A stretch of DNA of 64,000 bases, from the NCBI GenBank assembly GCA_021397835.1, contig JAJFZO010000165.1:248001-312000 (forward strand). Reading direction: 5' to 3'. A model generated the notes under the pieces. That model worked only from the letters and a program-made list of their open reading frames with translations. It made no database searches and was not told the DNA's origin. Position 1 is the first letter of the stretch, and each line of letters opens with the position of its first letter. Both the position numbers and the translations under genes were made by a program. This document shows, piece after piece, positions 1-14,560 of this stretch. This DNA is from Moringa oleifera. Taxonomy: Eukaryota > Streptophyta > Magnoliopsida > Brassicales > Moringaceae.

Positions 1-1540
1 TGTTTGGGGTTTAATGGTATAAGGTCTAGGGTCTAAAGCCTAAGGTTTAGGGTTTATAGAATTAAAGTCTATATGATTTAAGGTCTAAAGCATTAGAGTC
101 TATGGTCTAGGTTTTAAGTGTCTAAGGCTGCAGGGTTTTAATGTTTTGGGTTTTAGGGTCTAGGATCTAGGTTTAGATTTTTACAGTTTAGGGTTTGGGG
201 TCTAACTTATAGGAGTTTAGGCTTTAATGTTTAGAGTAAGGGTCTAAAGTTTAGGTTCTAAGGTTTTAGGGTTTAGAGCTTTAGATTTCTAGGTTTTAGG
301 TTCTAAGGTACAAGATTTCATGGCTTTAAGGTTAAGGATCAAGGTTTCAAGATTTTAGAGTCTAGGGTCTAGTATCTAGAGTTTAGGATTTTAGGGTGTA
401 GGATTAAGGTCCAAGGATTAGGGTTTTAGGGTCCAAGGCCTAAGATCCAGGGTATAGGGTTTTTGGTCTAGGGTTTTAAGGTTTTAGAGTCTAAGGTCTA
501 AGGTCTAAAATGTAGGGTCTAGGTCTATGGCTTATGGTTTGCATTTTAGGGTTTGGGGTTTGAGGCCTAAGGGTGTAGGGTCTATGGTCTAAGATCCAAG
601 GTCTAGGGTCTAAGGTTTATGTTCTAGGGTCCATAGTCTATGTTCTAAGATCTTAGGTCTAGGTTTTAGACTTCACGTATAAGAGTTTAGACTCTAGTGT
701 TTAGAGTAAGGGTCTAAAGTTTAGGTTCTAAGGTTTTAGGGTTTAGGGTTTTAGAGTTTCTAGGTTTTAGGTTCTAAGGTATAAAATTTCATGGCTTAAA
801 GGTCAAACATCTAGGTTTTAGGATTTTAGAGTCTAGGGTTAGTATTTAGAGTTTAGGAGACTAGGGTTTAGGATTAAAGTCCAAGGACTATGGTTTTAGG
901 GTCCAAGGCCTAGGATGCAGGGTGTAAGGTTTTAGGTCTAGGGTTTTAAGGTTTTAAGGTCTAAGGTCGATGACTTATGGTCTGCAATTTAGGATGTAGT
1001 GTCTAGGGTCTAGGGTCTAGAGTCTATGTTCTAAGATCTTAGATCTAGGTTTTAGATTTTTAAGATTGTAGGGTTTAAGGTAGGTGTAGTGTCTAGAGTT
1101 TACGATCTAGAGTCTAACGGTCTAAGGTCGAGTGTCCAAGGTTTTAAGGACTAAGGTTTAAGAATTAGGGTCTAAGGTTTAGAGTCTACGATTTATAAAT
1201 TATGGTTTAGGGTCCAAGTTTAGGGTATATGGTTTGTTGTTCAGGTTCTAAGGTTTAGGGTCTATTATTTGGGATTTATGATCCAGGATTTAAGATCGAG
1301 GGTCTTGGTTAAGATCTAGGATCTTGGGTTTAAGGTTTAAGGTTTAAGGTCTAAAGTCCATGGTATAAAGTCTAAGGTATAGGGTGTAAGATTTTAGGAT
1401 CTATGGTTTTAAGGTCTAAGGTTTTTAGCTTTAGGGTTTAGTGTTTAATGTTTTAAGGTTTTAGGATTTTAGGGTCTAAGATCGAGGGTCTAGGGTTTTA
1501 GGGTCTAAGATTTAGGATTTAAGATTTTAGGGTTTTAAAT
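1..1540 (+). repeat. Degenerate telomere-like (TTTAGGG-derived) array
   Basis: The stretch is made almost wholly of variants of the plant telomere heptamer read on the plus strand: TTTAGGG mixed with tctaggg, tctaagg, tttaagg, ttttagg and similar words. Register is irregular and there is no long run of perfect repeats. It is an old interstitial telomere-like or subtelomeric satellite rather than a functional chromosome end. No coding sequence is supported here. The array matches 45959-47465 in duplication copy 2. Confidence 0.9.
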
Positions 1541-1544
1541 AGCA

Positions 1545-2175
1545 GTGTTAAAAAAAAACAGTCCAAACTAAATTGCAATGAATCAAACCATCTGGTTTTA
1601 TAAATTAATGATCTGAAATAGTTTAAGAAAATACAAACCGCATTAATGCAGTTTAGTCTCTTAAGAAAACATAAACAGTTTGGTTTAAAACCAAACTACA
1701 CCATATTTAATAGAATTTTAGAAGTTTTTTATTCTCTATCACTCTTTCAATGTCCAAGTCCAAGTAATTTCTATTCAAAACTTTTTTTTATAAAAAAAAA
1801 ACCTAATTTGTTATGTAACAAAAGTTACAAACTCTAAAATTTCCACATCTTCATTGTCTCTCTCTATTGGGTTACCTTTCATTCGTAAGGAATTATGTCT
1901 AATCAACCTTAAATATTGATAAACTTTGAACTTCAAATTGATTACAATTGATATTTGAATTATTTTAATTCATAGTACGTTGATGTTGCTTGATATTTAC
2001 TTTGAAAGTATATTAATAAATCAAATCGCACTAAAATCGTATTGCATTTTGTAGGACTATTTAATGCAATTTATATTATTTAGATTAAACCGCACAGTTT
2101 GACGTAATCAATAAATTGCATCACTAGTTTGTTGTGCTAAAAATGTATAAACCAACCATATCATACCATTAACAC
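1545..2175. mobile_element. MITE-like island inside the telomere-like array (copy 1)
   Basis: About 630 bases of AT-rich non-telomeric sequence interrupt the array. The edges carry short inverted words: gtgtta at the left and ttaacac at the right. The interior has diverged palindromic stretches around aaccatctggtttt and aaaccgcacagttt, a style common in plant MITEs. No clear target-site duplication was seen. A 63-codon open frame inside is not convincing. It could be a non-autonomous hAT or Mutator-type element, or simply unrelated unique DNA. Confidence 0.45.
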
Positions 2176-3345
2176 CCTTAGTTTTAGAGTCAAAGGTGTA
2201 GGATATGAAGCTAGGGTTTAACGTCTAGGGTCTACGTCTAGGATAAAGGTTTTAAAGTTTTAAGGTTTTAGGTTCTAGAATTTTGGGGTTTAAGGTTTAG
2301 GTTTTAGGGGTGAGGTTTTAAGGTATTAGGTTTATGGTAAGGTTTTTGAGTATTGGTATAAAGTTTATAGGAAAGGGTTTTCGGGTTATGGTTCTTGGTT
2401 TTGTGATTTATGTGTCTAGGGTTTAGGGTCTAAGGTTTAAAGTTTAAGAATTAAGGTTTAAGGTTTCAAAATTAAGGTTTAGGGTCTAAGGTCTATGTTT
2501 TAGGAATTAGGGTCTAGGGTTCAAGGTCTAGGGTTTCGGGTTTAAAGTCTAGGTTTTAAAGTTTTAGGGTTTTAGGATCTAAGACTTTTGAGTCTAAGGT
2601 AGGTTCTTAAGGTCAAAGGTTATGGGGTTTAAGGGTTTCAATGTTTTAGGATGTAAGTTTAAGGTCTAGGGTTCAAGTTAGTATTTAAGGTCTAAAGTGT
2701 TAGGATCCATGGTCAAGGGTCTTTGGTTTATAGTCTAGATTTTAGGTTTTAGGTTTAAAGGCCTAAGGTTTAAGCCTATGCTCTAGGATCGAAGGTGTAA
2801 GGTCTAAAATTTTGGGTTTAAGTTTTACGTTTATAGTTCTAGTATTTTAGGATAAGGTGTAAGGTCTAAAGTTTAGGATTTTAAACTTAGGGTTTAAAAT
2901 CTAAGGTTCAGGGTCTAGTGTTTAAGTGTAGGGTTCTAGGTCCAATGCCTAGGGTCTTAGGTGTAGAGTCTAAGGTCTAAGATCCCAAGGTCCAAATTCC
3001 AAGCTCTAGGCTCTAAGGTCAAAGGTTTTAGGTTTAGAGTTTTAGAGTTTAAGGTTCAGAGGTCTAAGGTCTAAAGTTTATGGTCTAATTTTTGGGACTT
3101 GGTGTCATGGGTTTAGGGTTTAGTTTTTGGGATCTAGGTTCATGGGTTTAAGTTATAAGGTATAATCTAAAGTCTAGGGTTGAAGAAATAAGGTGCAAGG
3201 TTTGAGGTTTAGAGTTTACTATTGTAGGGTTTTAAGGTTTAAGGTTTAGCATATAAAGGGTCTAGGATTTCGGGTTTTAGCTTTTAAGTATAGGATTAGA
3301 GTTTAGGGTAGTCTTTAGGAAATAGGATCTAAAGTTCAAAATATG
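2176..3345 (+). repeat. Degenerate telomere-like array, second block (copy 1)
   Basis: The same heptamer-derived sequence as at 1-1540 resumes after the island, again with the G-rich strand on plus. It grades into ordinary AT-rich DNA near 3345. The matching region of copy 2 (48100-49308) is rearranged, with two deletions and one internal duplication. Confidence 0.88.
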
Positions 3346-5471
3346 AAAATGTTTTGGTTAATTTTAAATTTTTTTTAACAAAACTAATACATGTATTATT
3401 AATAAGATTTTGTCAATAATCTGCATTTGAAAAATAACATTTTTATAAAATTTAGTACTTCAAATGATGTCTTTATTGTTATTTATAAAACTTCTTCTAA
3501 GATTTTTAATTCATCAAATAAATTTGTATCACTAAATATATTGTAATTCATTTTGTTTTTATTTTTTTCAAGATTTTAATAATATATTCAAATGATTATA
3601 AAACATTGTGTTTTAAATTTTCATTTGGGATATCCAAATGATTATATTTTTAAAAAATCATGGAGATCTAAAAACACAAAATAGGTGAGAGTAATATCTA
3701 TGCATATATATATAATTTTTTTTATGTAGTTAATGAAATATTTTATTTTATTATTAGTAATAAACATCTTATTGTTGATTGAAAATTACATTTAATATTT
3801 ATTTTGTAAAAATATAACCTTCTTAATCAAATATTATATTTTATTATTAGTAATAAACATCGTACTATTGATGAGATGATTTTTTTTTTTTTTAATGTAG
3901 TTGAACATAAGAAAGTTTATGTTAATTTTAATTTTGACAAAACTAATACATGATTGTTAACAAGGTTTTGTTAGTAATATGCATTTGAAAAATAATGTGT
4001 TTTTTTTATAAAATTTAATACTTTAAATGATTTTTCATTTTTATTTATAAAAGTTCTTTCAATGTTTTTAACTCATCAAATAAATTTGTCATCAATATGT
4101 TGGAGCACATCTTGTTTTAAATTTTTTTTCAAGATTATAGTAGTATTTTTTTTTCAAATTATTGTCACTAAAGGATAATATTTTTTTTTAAATCATACAA
4201 AAAAAATGTAGAATCAAAACAATATTTGAGAGAATTCAATAATAAATTTTATTATAAAAATTGCTATACAATAAATTAGAAGGATTATGTAAATAGACAA
4301 GATAACTAAATTTCAATTGAAAATAATGAACAATTAAAAGAAAGTTTTTTCTCTAGTGAAGTTAAATGAAAAATAGACATTTGATAACTAAATTTTAATT
4401 TAAAATAAAACTCATAAAAACATTTATCAATTTAAAAATTTATTAAATTTTAAAATTTTGAAATAGAGCCCCACTTGAAAATGGGGTGCTTTACCCACGA
4501 GCTTTTGTAAAATACATTTTTTTATAAATAATAAACAATTTATTTTTATTTTTTAAATATTTATTTCGAGCAAGAGGGAAAAAGCTCATAAAGCAAAGAA
4601 TGGTAAATATCAGGAGTTGTTTGATGTTAGAAGGTGGTAAGTGATATTGCATGTCCATGTATTTTTTTGCAAATCTTTTAATTGAGAAATTTTTTATATT
4701 TTTTGTGCAATCAAATAAAGCTTTTATATTTAAAAAGTTATATTATTCTTAAAAATTTACAAAAATGCATAATTAAAAAAATATTTATAATAATTCATAT
4801 TTTAATAGACAATGCAATGTAAATTTTGTGTTATTTAAAATTATGAAATATAAATTAATTATATATAACGAATCCAAGATGTCGTGTAACTATTTGAGAA
4901 GTTTTATCAAATTAAACACTTTGAGAAGTTCCTTAATTACTTTTTTTTAATTTTATTTTTAATTCTAAAGATGGTCAGAGTCTCTAAAATTAAAAAATTT
5001 TGACCTATTAGCTTATCTAAGGGTTTTTTACATGTAAGGTGAAGATTCAAGTCATGTCCAATGACTAATTGAATTATTAAAATCTTATCACTTAATCTGC
5101 TTAATAAACATGTCTTGTTAGTATTTAAATGTTTGACATAATGAGTACGTGTCATGTTCTTGTCAACCATATTTTTGTAATTGTAAGGTTACTATAACCT
5201 ATTTATGGCCCAGTAACCCAAATTGCCACCTCTATTCCAACTCAAAGAGGAGCAGGAGGCCTTAAACACCAGTTGACTAAAAGGGAACACTAGAATAGCT
5301 TAAAATAATAATTTTTTTTCATTTTCCTGCACCTTGGATATCATCTTTGCTGCCAAAGAGAATAGGAAGACATCAAAATAACAATAACATGGTTTCTCGG
5401 TTATAAGAAGCATCAGATGAATATGATGAAGTACACCCTCTAAACAAATCACTATGTAAAGTTACTTGCAC
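3346..5471. other. AT-rich intergenic DNA downstream of the SMC3 fragment (copy 1)
   Basis: Very AT-rich sequence with many poly-A and poly-T runs. It contains a local diverged repeat: a segment with ttattattagtaataaacatc followed by a poly-T stretch occurs near 3750 and again near 3845. A minus-strand open frame of 77 codons at 4937-5170 has no recognisable motif, and I see no further SMC3 exon here. The region is present in copy 2 at 49310-51250. Confidence 0.7.
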
Positions 5472-6202
5472 CATTAGAAGAAAGAACTTGTTTAAGATCA
5501 TCAATTTCCTTTTGAAACCATTTGTCACAAGCACCTTTACTAGAAAATTGGGTAGCACGACCTTGTTTTTGATAAAGAATGATAAGCTATTTTTCACACT
5601 CTAGGATCCTACATGTCACAAATAGGAACGTAAATATAAAGACCTGCCAGGAAGCCTTCTCTAAAAGGAGAAGAAAAACAAATATTGTTGTTTTGGTTTT
5701 ATTGTTGTTTTACATCAGCAGAGATGTTGTTGCAACTGCAGATTGGAAACCAAAAGGAAAAGAAGGATGAGCGGCTAAAAAATCAAAGAGGAGAGCCAAA
5801 ACAAACCTGTCTTCCCAATAAAGAGTAAGAATAGATCATATGTTTTGCAATCACATCTAAGCTAAGGTAACCATCAGGTCTTCATTTTAAATGATTAGGA
5901 GCACCCGTACACTCATAAACATAAGATTTCACGTGGATAGGAGATGACGATTCTCATTTTATAAGTAAATTAATTTAGAGTTATATGTATTTGACATACC
6001 TTTTTGTTATCTCTTTCTCCTTTATGACTTGGCTTTCATGTAGAGGACTAATTTTGTCAAGCTCCTTAGTAGAGTTCTCTATTTCTCTTTGTAATATATG
6101 CAGTTGTTTCATTGCATCATTGTGAAACATGTAACAACAAATTAATAGATTTAATATCCTTATCTTAGAAAAAATATATATATCTAAACATACACATAAT
6201 TG

Positions 6203-6222
6203 CATGCATGCATGCATGCACA
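6203..6222. repeat. TGCA microsatellite
   Basis: A short run of tgca repeats within the intron between SMC3 exons 10 and 11. The same repeat is present, slightly changed, near 51975-51995 in copy 2. Confidence 0.8.
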
Positions 6223-6534
6223 TCGATGTGGACGTATGGATGCATGGATACATGTATGTAATTACAAATCCATGTAGTCTTGTATGCATGTGTAAATATA
6301 TACAATGGAATTCATCAAATCTATACTTTGGCTTGAATATTCCCCGAAATCCTCTCTTGAAGGTCTCTTACATCAAGCTCAAGTTCTGTCTGCTTCTTTA
6401 TTATTTAGATTGTTGTGCTTCTATGGCCTCTTTTTCTTTATTCAAACTTTGGACCTCTTTCGTTAACTTTTTCAAACTCTCATCTAAGTCCTTGGACTTC
6501 TCATGGGCATCTAGTACACCGTTATACATCCTTA

Positions 6535-9500
6535 CTGAAGTTTGAGAAACCCTGTTTCAAGCCTCTTTCTACCTTAATCAAGGAAGAAGGGTTAGCCTTA
6601 AAACGAGTTCCATATATATAGTTTAAGGGGAAAAAAGAAACAGTTATCAAGACGATAGGCCTAGGAGACAATTTATAGATTGAATATCCTAGCAAAAATA
6701 CAAGAAATTTAGTGCACAGAATCCTAAGCAATTAGGCTTACTCCATGGTGCAGTATCATACAATATCGATACAAGTGTTGAAAAGGTACAATGAAGAAAA
6801 AGGAGCACAAATTACAGTGCTAAACATCTTTAACTCAAATCTTGAGATTTACACTTTTTTCAAATCAGAAACAAATAAAAATTTACATGTTTTTATTTTT
6901 TTATCAGGAAATTCATTGCTTTTTCTATCAAAGAGTTCACCCTTTTTTTTTCTTCCCTATCAGGAGATTTACACGTGTTTAAATTCCAAGGAAACCACAA
7001 TTTGAAGAAACGGATCACCAAATGCAAAATTGCATATTGAGAGGAGACGTTTGATTGTCTTTTTTCCACTTATATTGTCTAGGTATAAAGCAAGGCACAA
7101 CATCTAAAGTACTATACATGACTATCGACTGCTACTCAAAAAGCAAAAGAAACTCAAAATCTCTTTATGTCATGAAACTAACCATCCATCATAAGGCAAG
7201 CGTATGTTACTATATCTTCTAAATGCCATAAGTTAGTTTTTGTATTCCTTAGGTGTAGCAAATTTCTTATGCAATTTGTTTAAAGGCATCGTGAGGACAA
7301 GATTATGTGAAGCAACTCATGGAAATGAAGATAATAGATTCTCATACAATAATCATATTGAATTTTCATATTAAATACTAGAACAAATGGACATCGAGGC
7401 AATATAACAAAAAAATATTTTTCAAAATATTTTTAATAAATCAAAATTTTCAGTAATATCTGCATTACTTTCTTTTTTTTTTCCCTTTTGAGGGCAAAGT
7501 CACCAAATTTATTTGACCTTTTGAAAAGAGTCCACCATTTGTTTCCTTTTGTCACCAAGAAATTATAATTACTATAATGTACATCAATATATTTTTCAGT
7601 GCACATGCCATACCTACCTTGAATAATGATAAGGGGTAAGTTTTACTATCCAATTTGTACCATGTCAGATAGCCATTAGACATCATGCTAGACATCATAC
7701 TGGACAACCCTTTAATAATTAAAGATGTTCTAATATCAAATATTGGCGGGCCAGAGTGGTGAAACTATATATGGAGCTCTAATGTTTTGAATTTATTTGA
7801 CTCAAAAACAAATAAGTTTTAGAAAATGAAATTAGGAACTAAAATAGGTTTCATACAGGGTACTTGTGACAGCACCATGAACACAACCTTCAGCAGCAAA
7901 GAAATTGTTGGATAAAGGCCAGGCATCAAATATTCTTCAAGAAAAGACTGGTATAAAGGGAAAACTTTGGAGGATTCCTTGGAATGAAGATATTCAGACT
8001 TTTACAAAAAATTTCATACAACATCTATGACAGAAAAAGATTACGTCTAAAATAGCTTTAAGATGAACTAGATCAAAGGAAACATGGACCATTTAATGTT
8101 GATGAGGAGAAATAAAATGAATTTTTTTTAAGCACAGATGATGTTTTTAAGCAGAAAAGCATATTAGTGAAAAGTATGCACATTAGACTACCAGGAAATC
8201 CTTATCTGACCAACATAGTTCTGTTTTTTATATATTTAAAAAAAAGAAAAACAAAGAGATCAAAGCAGTATATGTTGAGCACCAAGGGGATGCTACCCTG
8301 TACAGTTGATTAGTTAGTTAGATAGTAAGAGTTATAAAAACTCCACTACATCTATCTCATATACACCATATTTACCGGTCACCCAAAAGTTTAATGCCAA
8401 TCCCTATCTACCCTTGATCAACGTAATAGAGTTTCCAATCCCTCAAAAGCTCTTTTGGTCTTGTCCCTCAACACCATACAAAAAATAGCTAAGGGCTTTA
8501 GACACACAGATAGCCTTCCAAGATTCCAAATCCTCCATAACTGAATCAAAAACCATGCACTGTTGCTCCAAAACTGAAAGTGCACTATTCCAAATACTCA
8601 TGCAACATAGTTCACCAACCAGTAAAATTATGTCCTAGTTTGAGAATAAATAATTATACAAAAAGTTACTTACGTTTTGGCATTTCTTATATAAACAATA
8701 ATGCAATTATTTTTATAATTTTCAAAAATTAAAACAGTATCAATAAAAATGGATACCAGTATTGAACAACTAACAAGGGTGTTCTACAGTCATAAACAAT
8801 ATCTCAAGATCGTAACTGTCGACAGTGGAATAGCTAGAGAAAGGTCACAAGCAACAAGAAAATCATACCTCTAATTGAAGGCTTTAATTTATTGCCAGAA
8901 TGACCTCTGCCTATGAAGCCTACATTTTTGGACTAAATAAAAATTCCTTTGGGAAGCGAAATCAGTTGCTATTGAATTATTTTCTTTAGTTACAATAAAC
9001 ACTAAAAATGTCAAAAAGTTACCCTAAGTTACTTCCTTCCAAACATATGAAAGTTTACAAAGAGGAGTAATTAGATTAAAAAGCAATAATTTTCTTATAT
9101 ATTACAGGACAAGTTATGGGAAAGACCTCACAAATCACAGAGAGGCTTTAGAGTTGAGACATGCACATATAAATTACCACATCAATAAAAATATTCTAAT
9201 TAAGGTTAAATCAGAATATCTAGAACTTCAATTTTATTTATGTTACAAGATGCTAACATCTATAACACGTCCAAAAATTTTCTTCTTTATCTTTTTTGTG
9301 GTATGGTAACACTCCTCTAAATATTTGACTTACTCAACAAACCAAGAAGGTAAAGAAGCATATCCAAGGACATAAGAAGTGATCACAAATCAAAAAGATG
9401 TCTTCATGGAAATTTTTCTAAATGACAAAGCCGCATGCACCAACAATTAGCAGATAAATTGTCTAGCGAATAAACAGACTGAAGACATTTGATATGACAC

Positions 9501-10239
9501 TCATCAAACCGACATTCCAGACATCTGTGACAGTTATAACAAGAGAATCTGTTGAAATGTGCACCAACTTCAATTTCTTTAATGTTCGATATTTTCTCAA
9601 TTATGATTTGGTGTGTTATTTGCTTTTTTTTTTTTTTTTGTGTGTGTGTGTTATTTCCTATTCTAAGCAATAAGATCTTGCAAACTATTGTCCTAGGAAA
9701 ACTTAGATTAAGGAAAACTTAGAATACATCAATGCAAAATGTACTTTTTGATTGTCTCCTAAGATACATAAATTGTATTGTAATTTACAAAATCAACGCA
9801 TTTTTCAGCCAATTTCCTATGGAATCACTTTCATATACATGAAAACATGAGTAGAATTCTAAGAGTAAACTTCCAATTAAGGGGGAAAAATCAATTAGAC
9901 GTAATTATTAGTTCCACAGTCAGTTACCAATACATTGTTGAGTGACAAGCAAGAACTTACTAAAGTTGAATGTGTCTATTATAACATCATCAATCCTCAG
10001 ACAAATGGACATGTAGCTGCATCCTACTGGCTATAATTTATAATAACCAAGAACAAAACTTTGAAAAGAAAAAGAACCTCTGAAGTAATCACATCAATCA
10101 TTTTGCTCACTGTCCACAACTACATATCTCTGTCAGTTAAACATAATTATTGGTTGATGTGCCCAAAGGTACAACAATGTAACACTTCTAGATCGAGCAT
10201 AGCAAACTTTGTGCATCCAAGAATCTAAGATAAACTGAC
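6535..10239 (-). other. Large intron 9 of SMC3 pseudogene copy 1
   Basis: This stretch of about 3.7 kb separates the exon ending in HDARQKLE from the exon beginning near MYNGVLDAHEKSK. It is AT-rich with a T run followed by GT repeats near 9623-9650. I see no nested gene and no clear transposon termini. Short open frames here, for example at 9404-9670, have no recognisable motif and are treated as chance. Confidence 0.6.
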
Positions 10240-10318
10240 CTCCAATTTCTGCCGAGCATCATGAAGTTCCTTGTCATAAATGGTGTATTCCACTGATTTC
10301 CTCTGCTTGTCAAGCTGT

Positions 10319-10356
<38 letters not shown>

Positions 10357-10757
10357 TTTTAATCTCTCATCCAAGTATTGAACGACTTGAATTATCAGCT
10401 TTCTTTTAATTCCAGATTAAAACAAGAAAATACAAAAAACAATACAAACTCAAGACACATAAATACAAAAAGATAATTGCATTGCTCAAATGCATGTCTA
10501 GACATATTGAACTAACAATGACTTGCCAGTTTCTTGCATAATTTTCAAACTCTCACGGCATCTCTCCTCATAAACACTAGTGCCACCGATTTCCTTTAAT
10601 AAATCCAAACGCTCGGAATCTTTCATCAATGTCAACGAGGCTATCTATAAAACCATCCAGAATGAACAAATAATAGGCAGGAAAAAAAGGCAAAATTAGA
10701 TGAAAACTCCAGATAATTTTAGTGATGAAAATAAATCTCCAAATAGAAGAAGCCTTA

Positions 10758-10865
<108 letters not shown>

Positions 10866-13227
10866 TCAACTAATAGTAACTAAGGGAAAAGATGAAAAAA
10901 AACACAGCCACATGTACAGAGGATAATGTTTATCTGTCTGCAATATAAAGTACCAGATAAAAAGGTTCTGATCAAAAAAAACAAAAAAAGATAAAAAGGC
11001 TTATGTGATATGCTTTCCATCCAGGAAATATTCATCCTTTTTAAACCCAATTGTTCGACCCAAGCGTACTTCCTCCTTATCAAGCTGTCAAGAGTCAAAG
11101 TAGCATATCATGCATGGGAAAGTGGAACATGCAACAGAGACCATGCCTGGGAGGACAAAAAGAACCAGTTGATGGGTTGAGGGACGATATATGATTTTCA
11201 GGTAATATTAACTAATACCAATAGCTTCTTTCACACTATAAGGAGCAACTTTGGAAAATCCACATAAATTATTAAATTGAAGCTTAAATAAGAATATTAA
11301 CCTTTCCAATATACAACCACATCTATGAAGCCAAATCACCCTCAAAACCAGGTTTCTTTACCTGAGTGGAAATAGAACTTACCAACTGAACATGCTGGAA
11401 ACCTGCAAGTGTAATTGGTCATAGGTCACGTTAAGGTCTATCAAGCATTTATTACAACCCAAGACTTGGAGATGCAAAACCAACAGGTGTGAGCATGAGC
11501 AGCCTATCAGTAGAAGAATGAAACTCAAACACATTTATCCCAAGGCTAGAGTGGTTTACAACTAAAAGGCTTTCATCCAACATCCTTCTTCAGCATTACT
11601 CTATTTTATGATTCGTAAGAACTGAAAAATAATTAATTACTTAGTAGTTCAATTTATTAAGTCATTCAGCTTTTCCAACCTCACCATTTCTTTCCTGTTC
11701 TCCATTCCAAAACTAAACCCCATTGACGATATGCAGTGATGAATGTGATTGTAAAGAACAACAGGAAGAAAGGAAAAGCATCAGCTGATAAAGAGAATGT
11801 CATACAACAATGCTACAGAACTGATAGCTAAAGTTTAAGACGCGAATTCTAGAAAGTAGGCTGTCAGTAATTTTTTTTGATTGACATAAGAAAAGATAAC
11901 ATAAGAAGAAAGATCCAAGAAAAAAAAAGAAAGAAAAAAAGCATTAATAGAGTCCATGAAAGAAGTGGGGAACAAAAACCAGACCCATCCAACACTTTCC
12001 CTTCCCCACGCAGAAAGAAGATAATAGGCCATTTAAAATATTACCAGCATGCGATTGTCAGAATTATCAAATACAATCTCCACAAATGCAGATAAAACTT
12101 GGTGCCCTGCACCTTCCTGTTCAATTTACAAAATAATATGATTAAATAAATGATATTAAAAGAACCAACAAATATTAATGGTTATGTTATGAACATACAT
12201 GAAGCAGTGCATGCCTATCCTCACTCCACAAGTTTAGGAAGAGGTAACTTAAAAACAAAACGAATTGCTGCAGTTAAACGCAAACAAGCAAGTTAAATAT
12301 CAAATTAATTTCAAATACAGCTATCATGTAACAAAAAACCAAAGCAACATAATCAAATGTAAATACACTTACCATGGAAAAAGTTAGTCTTTCCAAAGCC
12401 ATTTGCACCAACTGCAGCGACCAATGTTTCAATAAATATAAGATTCTATGGAAAATAATCTCACAAGACCTCATTCAATGATAAAGCAGAATCCAAACAA
12501 TTTAGAAAAGAAACAAAGTCTCCATGTTTCAGTTGTTCCATCCACTTCTTTTGATGCTTAGTATCCATTTATGTTCTTCCATTTAGTGAGAGTACGTATT
12601 TTCTGATGTATATTCATGATAAATTAAAGATATTCCCTACAATGGAACCAAAGAGAAAAAGAAAAAAGCAGATATCGCATCTAAATATTCCACCTACATC
12701 AATTGTTAACCATGGTCACATGATTTCAACATTTGATGTAACACATCACTCGTTGTCACCAACTTTGCCAAATTTCAATTGATTTGATGTTTCCCTGACT
12801 CAAATTGTACTGTTCAATTCAGAAGAGTTAACAAAACAGCTATTGATGAATTTAGCATGTAAAGAAAATATCTGATTGGTCTCCTGAGCAAAACAAAAAC
12901 AACATACTCTGACAGTCACAGGCACTTCAAAACAAGAATGAGCAAGTAAAAAGAATAAATGTTTAATAATGCTTCATCTCTTATAATATTAAACAAGGAA
13001 AATCATCAAATAGGATGACAAGGAGAAACACCAGTAACAACACAATAAATTTTGAACTGAATGGGTCAGTGGCAATTTGTTCTGTGTACCTCTTGAAACC
13101 TTCAATTACAACCTAAAACAAAACCCAAATATCGAAGAAATACTAAGCATAAACCATATACTGCAAACAAACCTCCAGAAGTTCCAAGACTCTGCCACAG
13201 AACGAGAATTACCTGTTTTATATGCAT

Positions 13228-14560
13228 GCCGGAATTACCAGATTATAACATGTCTGTCAAAGTATCAACAAAAATAACAATGAGAGGCGATTGCGAAATA
13301 TAAAATATATCCATGTACATATAACCTAATATTTGTTTTCGAGAAAGCAAAGAAAAAGAAAAAAAGAGGTTGCCACCGTCAGAAAGAACAACTAAATGGA
13401 TGTGCCAAAGGTTTTATAGGCCAGAATATTGATAGACAAATCAAGTCAGGGAAAAGTAACCATGGAACTATTATATGATCAATACAAGATCAATCTCCTC
13501 TTGATGGAGAAAAGAAAACATTGAAGTACTCATTCCTATAATATTAACCTATACTTTGAGTATCACAACAAACTTTTTACTGATCTCAAACACTGTGGAA
13601 TTAGAATTCTGAAAGTACATCTCATGTTTTGTATTATGGGCTAAAAAGGACCAGAATAATAATGCAGAAAAAAAAACATTTTCAAATGAAGAGAGTACCT
13701 CCAAAACGATGAAGAACAGGACCTGAACTATGACTGTTTTATCAGTGTCAAAGAAATAATCATGGTCTTTTATAACAAATTCCAAGGAATTACAGAACTC
13801 TAGCAACAAATGATTTCTAAAACATTTGACAAGCCGTTCTTAAGCAGATCATATTACCACAGAAAAATCACTTCTCGTGCTATTCAAAAGTCAAGCTATT
13901 GAAATTTTCGCATTAGAAGCATGAAAAAGTGCTTCCAGAACACTTTTGTCCGAATTTAAGACCAAACAGCGATAAACCACCGGTGCAACTTAGGGTTTCG
14001 AGCTTAGGAGAAAGATTGAACTCCTTAGTAACAAACCCTATGTGTATATGATGCTGCAAATGAAGCAAAAGGGATGACGAACTACTTAAAAGTTGAAGCC
14101 ATAGTTTTCACCAGAAGTTGAAACAAAGCTATAACATACAGCAGCTAAATAAATAAAAAGGATAATCAAAGCATCGACTTACTAAATTATTCGTTAATTG
14201 AGCTCATGTCCAGAAACAAGAAAACTCGAGAGGGAGAGAGATAAAAAGTGTTTGACTTAGTGGAAAATCGGAGAACCAAGTCTGCGGGTTGGGATTTGGT
14301 CGCGTCATCTTTCTGTGTTCGAGTAATGTACACACGGCGGATGATAGCAGCCCAGTCACGATAAAAACACTGAGCGAAAATAAGGGCAGGCAAGTGGAAA
14401 ATTGGGTAGTTTGCTAAGATGCGCCGTTCCAGCACGAACAGAGGTGGTGGTGCTGTTTGCATTATGCCCGGGCCAGCCAAATTTCCATCACACGTGGGTA
14501 CAATTGCAGAAACGACACAGTTTGGATTCTCTTAAAAGGTTTTAACAGAAAACTGGAAGA
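13228..14560 (-). promoter_or_regulatory. Presumed 5' UTR/promoter flank of SMC3 pseudogene copy 1
   Basis: This lies upstream of the recognisable start codon on the minus strand. It is less AT-rich toward 14200-14500 than the surrounding DNA, as expected for a former 5' UTR and core promoter, and the change back to very AT-rich DNA near 14560 is sharp. It may include a 5' UTR intron. An open frame of 97 codons at 14187-14480 on the minus strand matches nothing I recognise. The region is conserved in copy 2 (58868-60190). Confidence 0.45.

Noticed and set aside
1..3345. A true chromosome end (telomere)
   Set aside because: The repeats are heavily degenerate with mixed registers, unique DNA follows, and an almost identical block occurs 46 kb away inside the window.
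5373..5597. Minus-strand open frame of 74 codons as a gene
   Set aside because: It is an out-of-frame shadow of SMC3 exon 12; the frame that matches SMC3 is a different one.
6204..6621. Plus-strand open frames opposite the SMC3 exons
   Set aside because: They are antisense shadows of SMC3 exons 10 and nearby TGCA repeats; the minus strand carries the recognisable protein motif.
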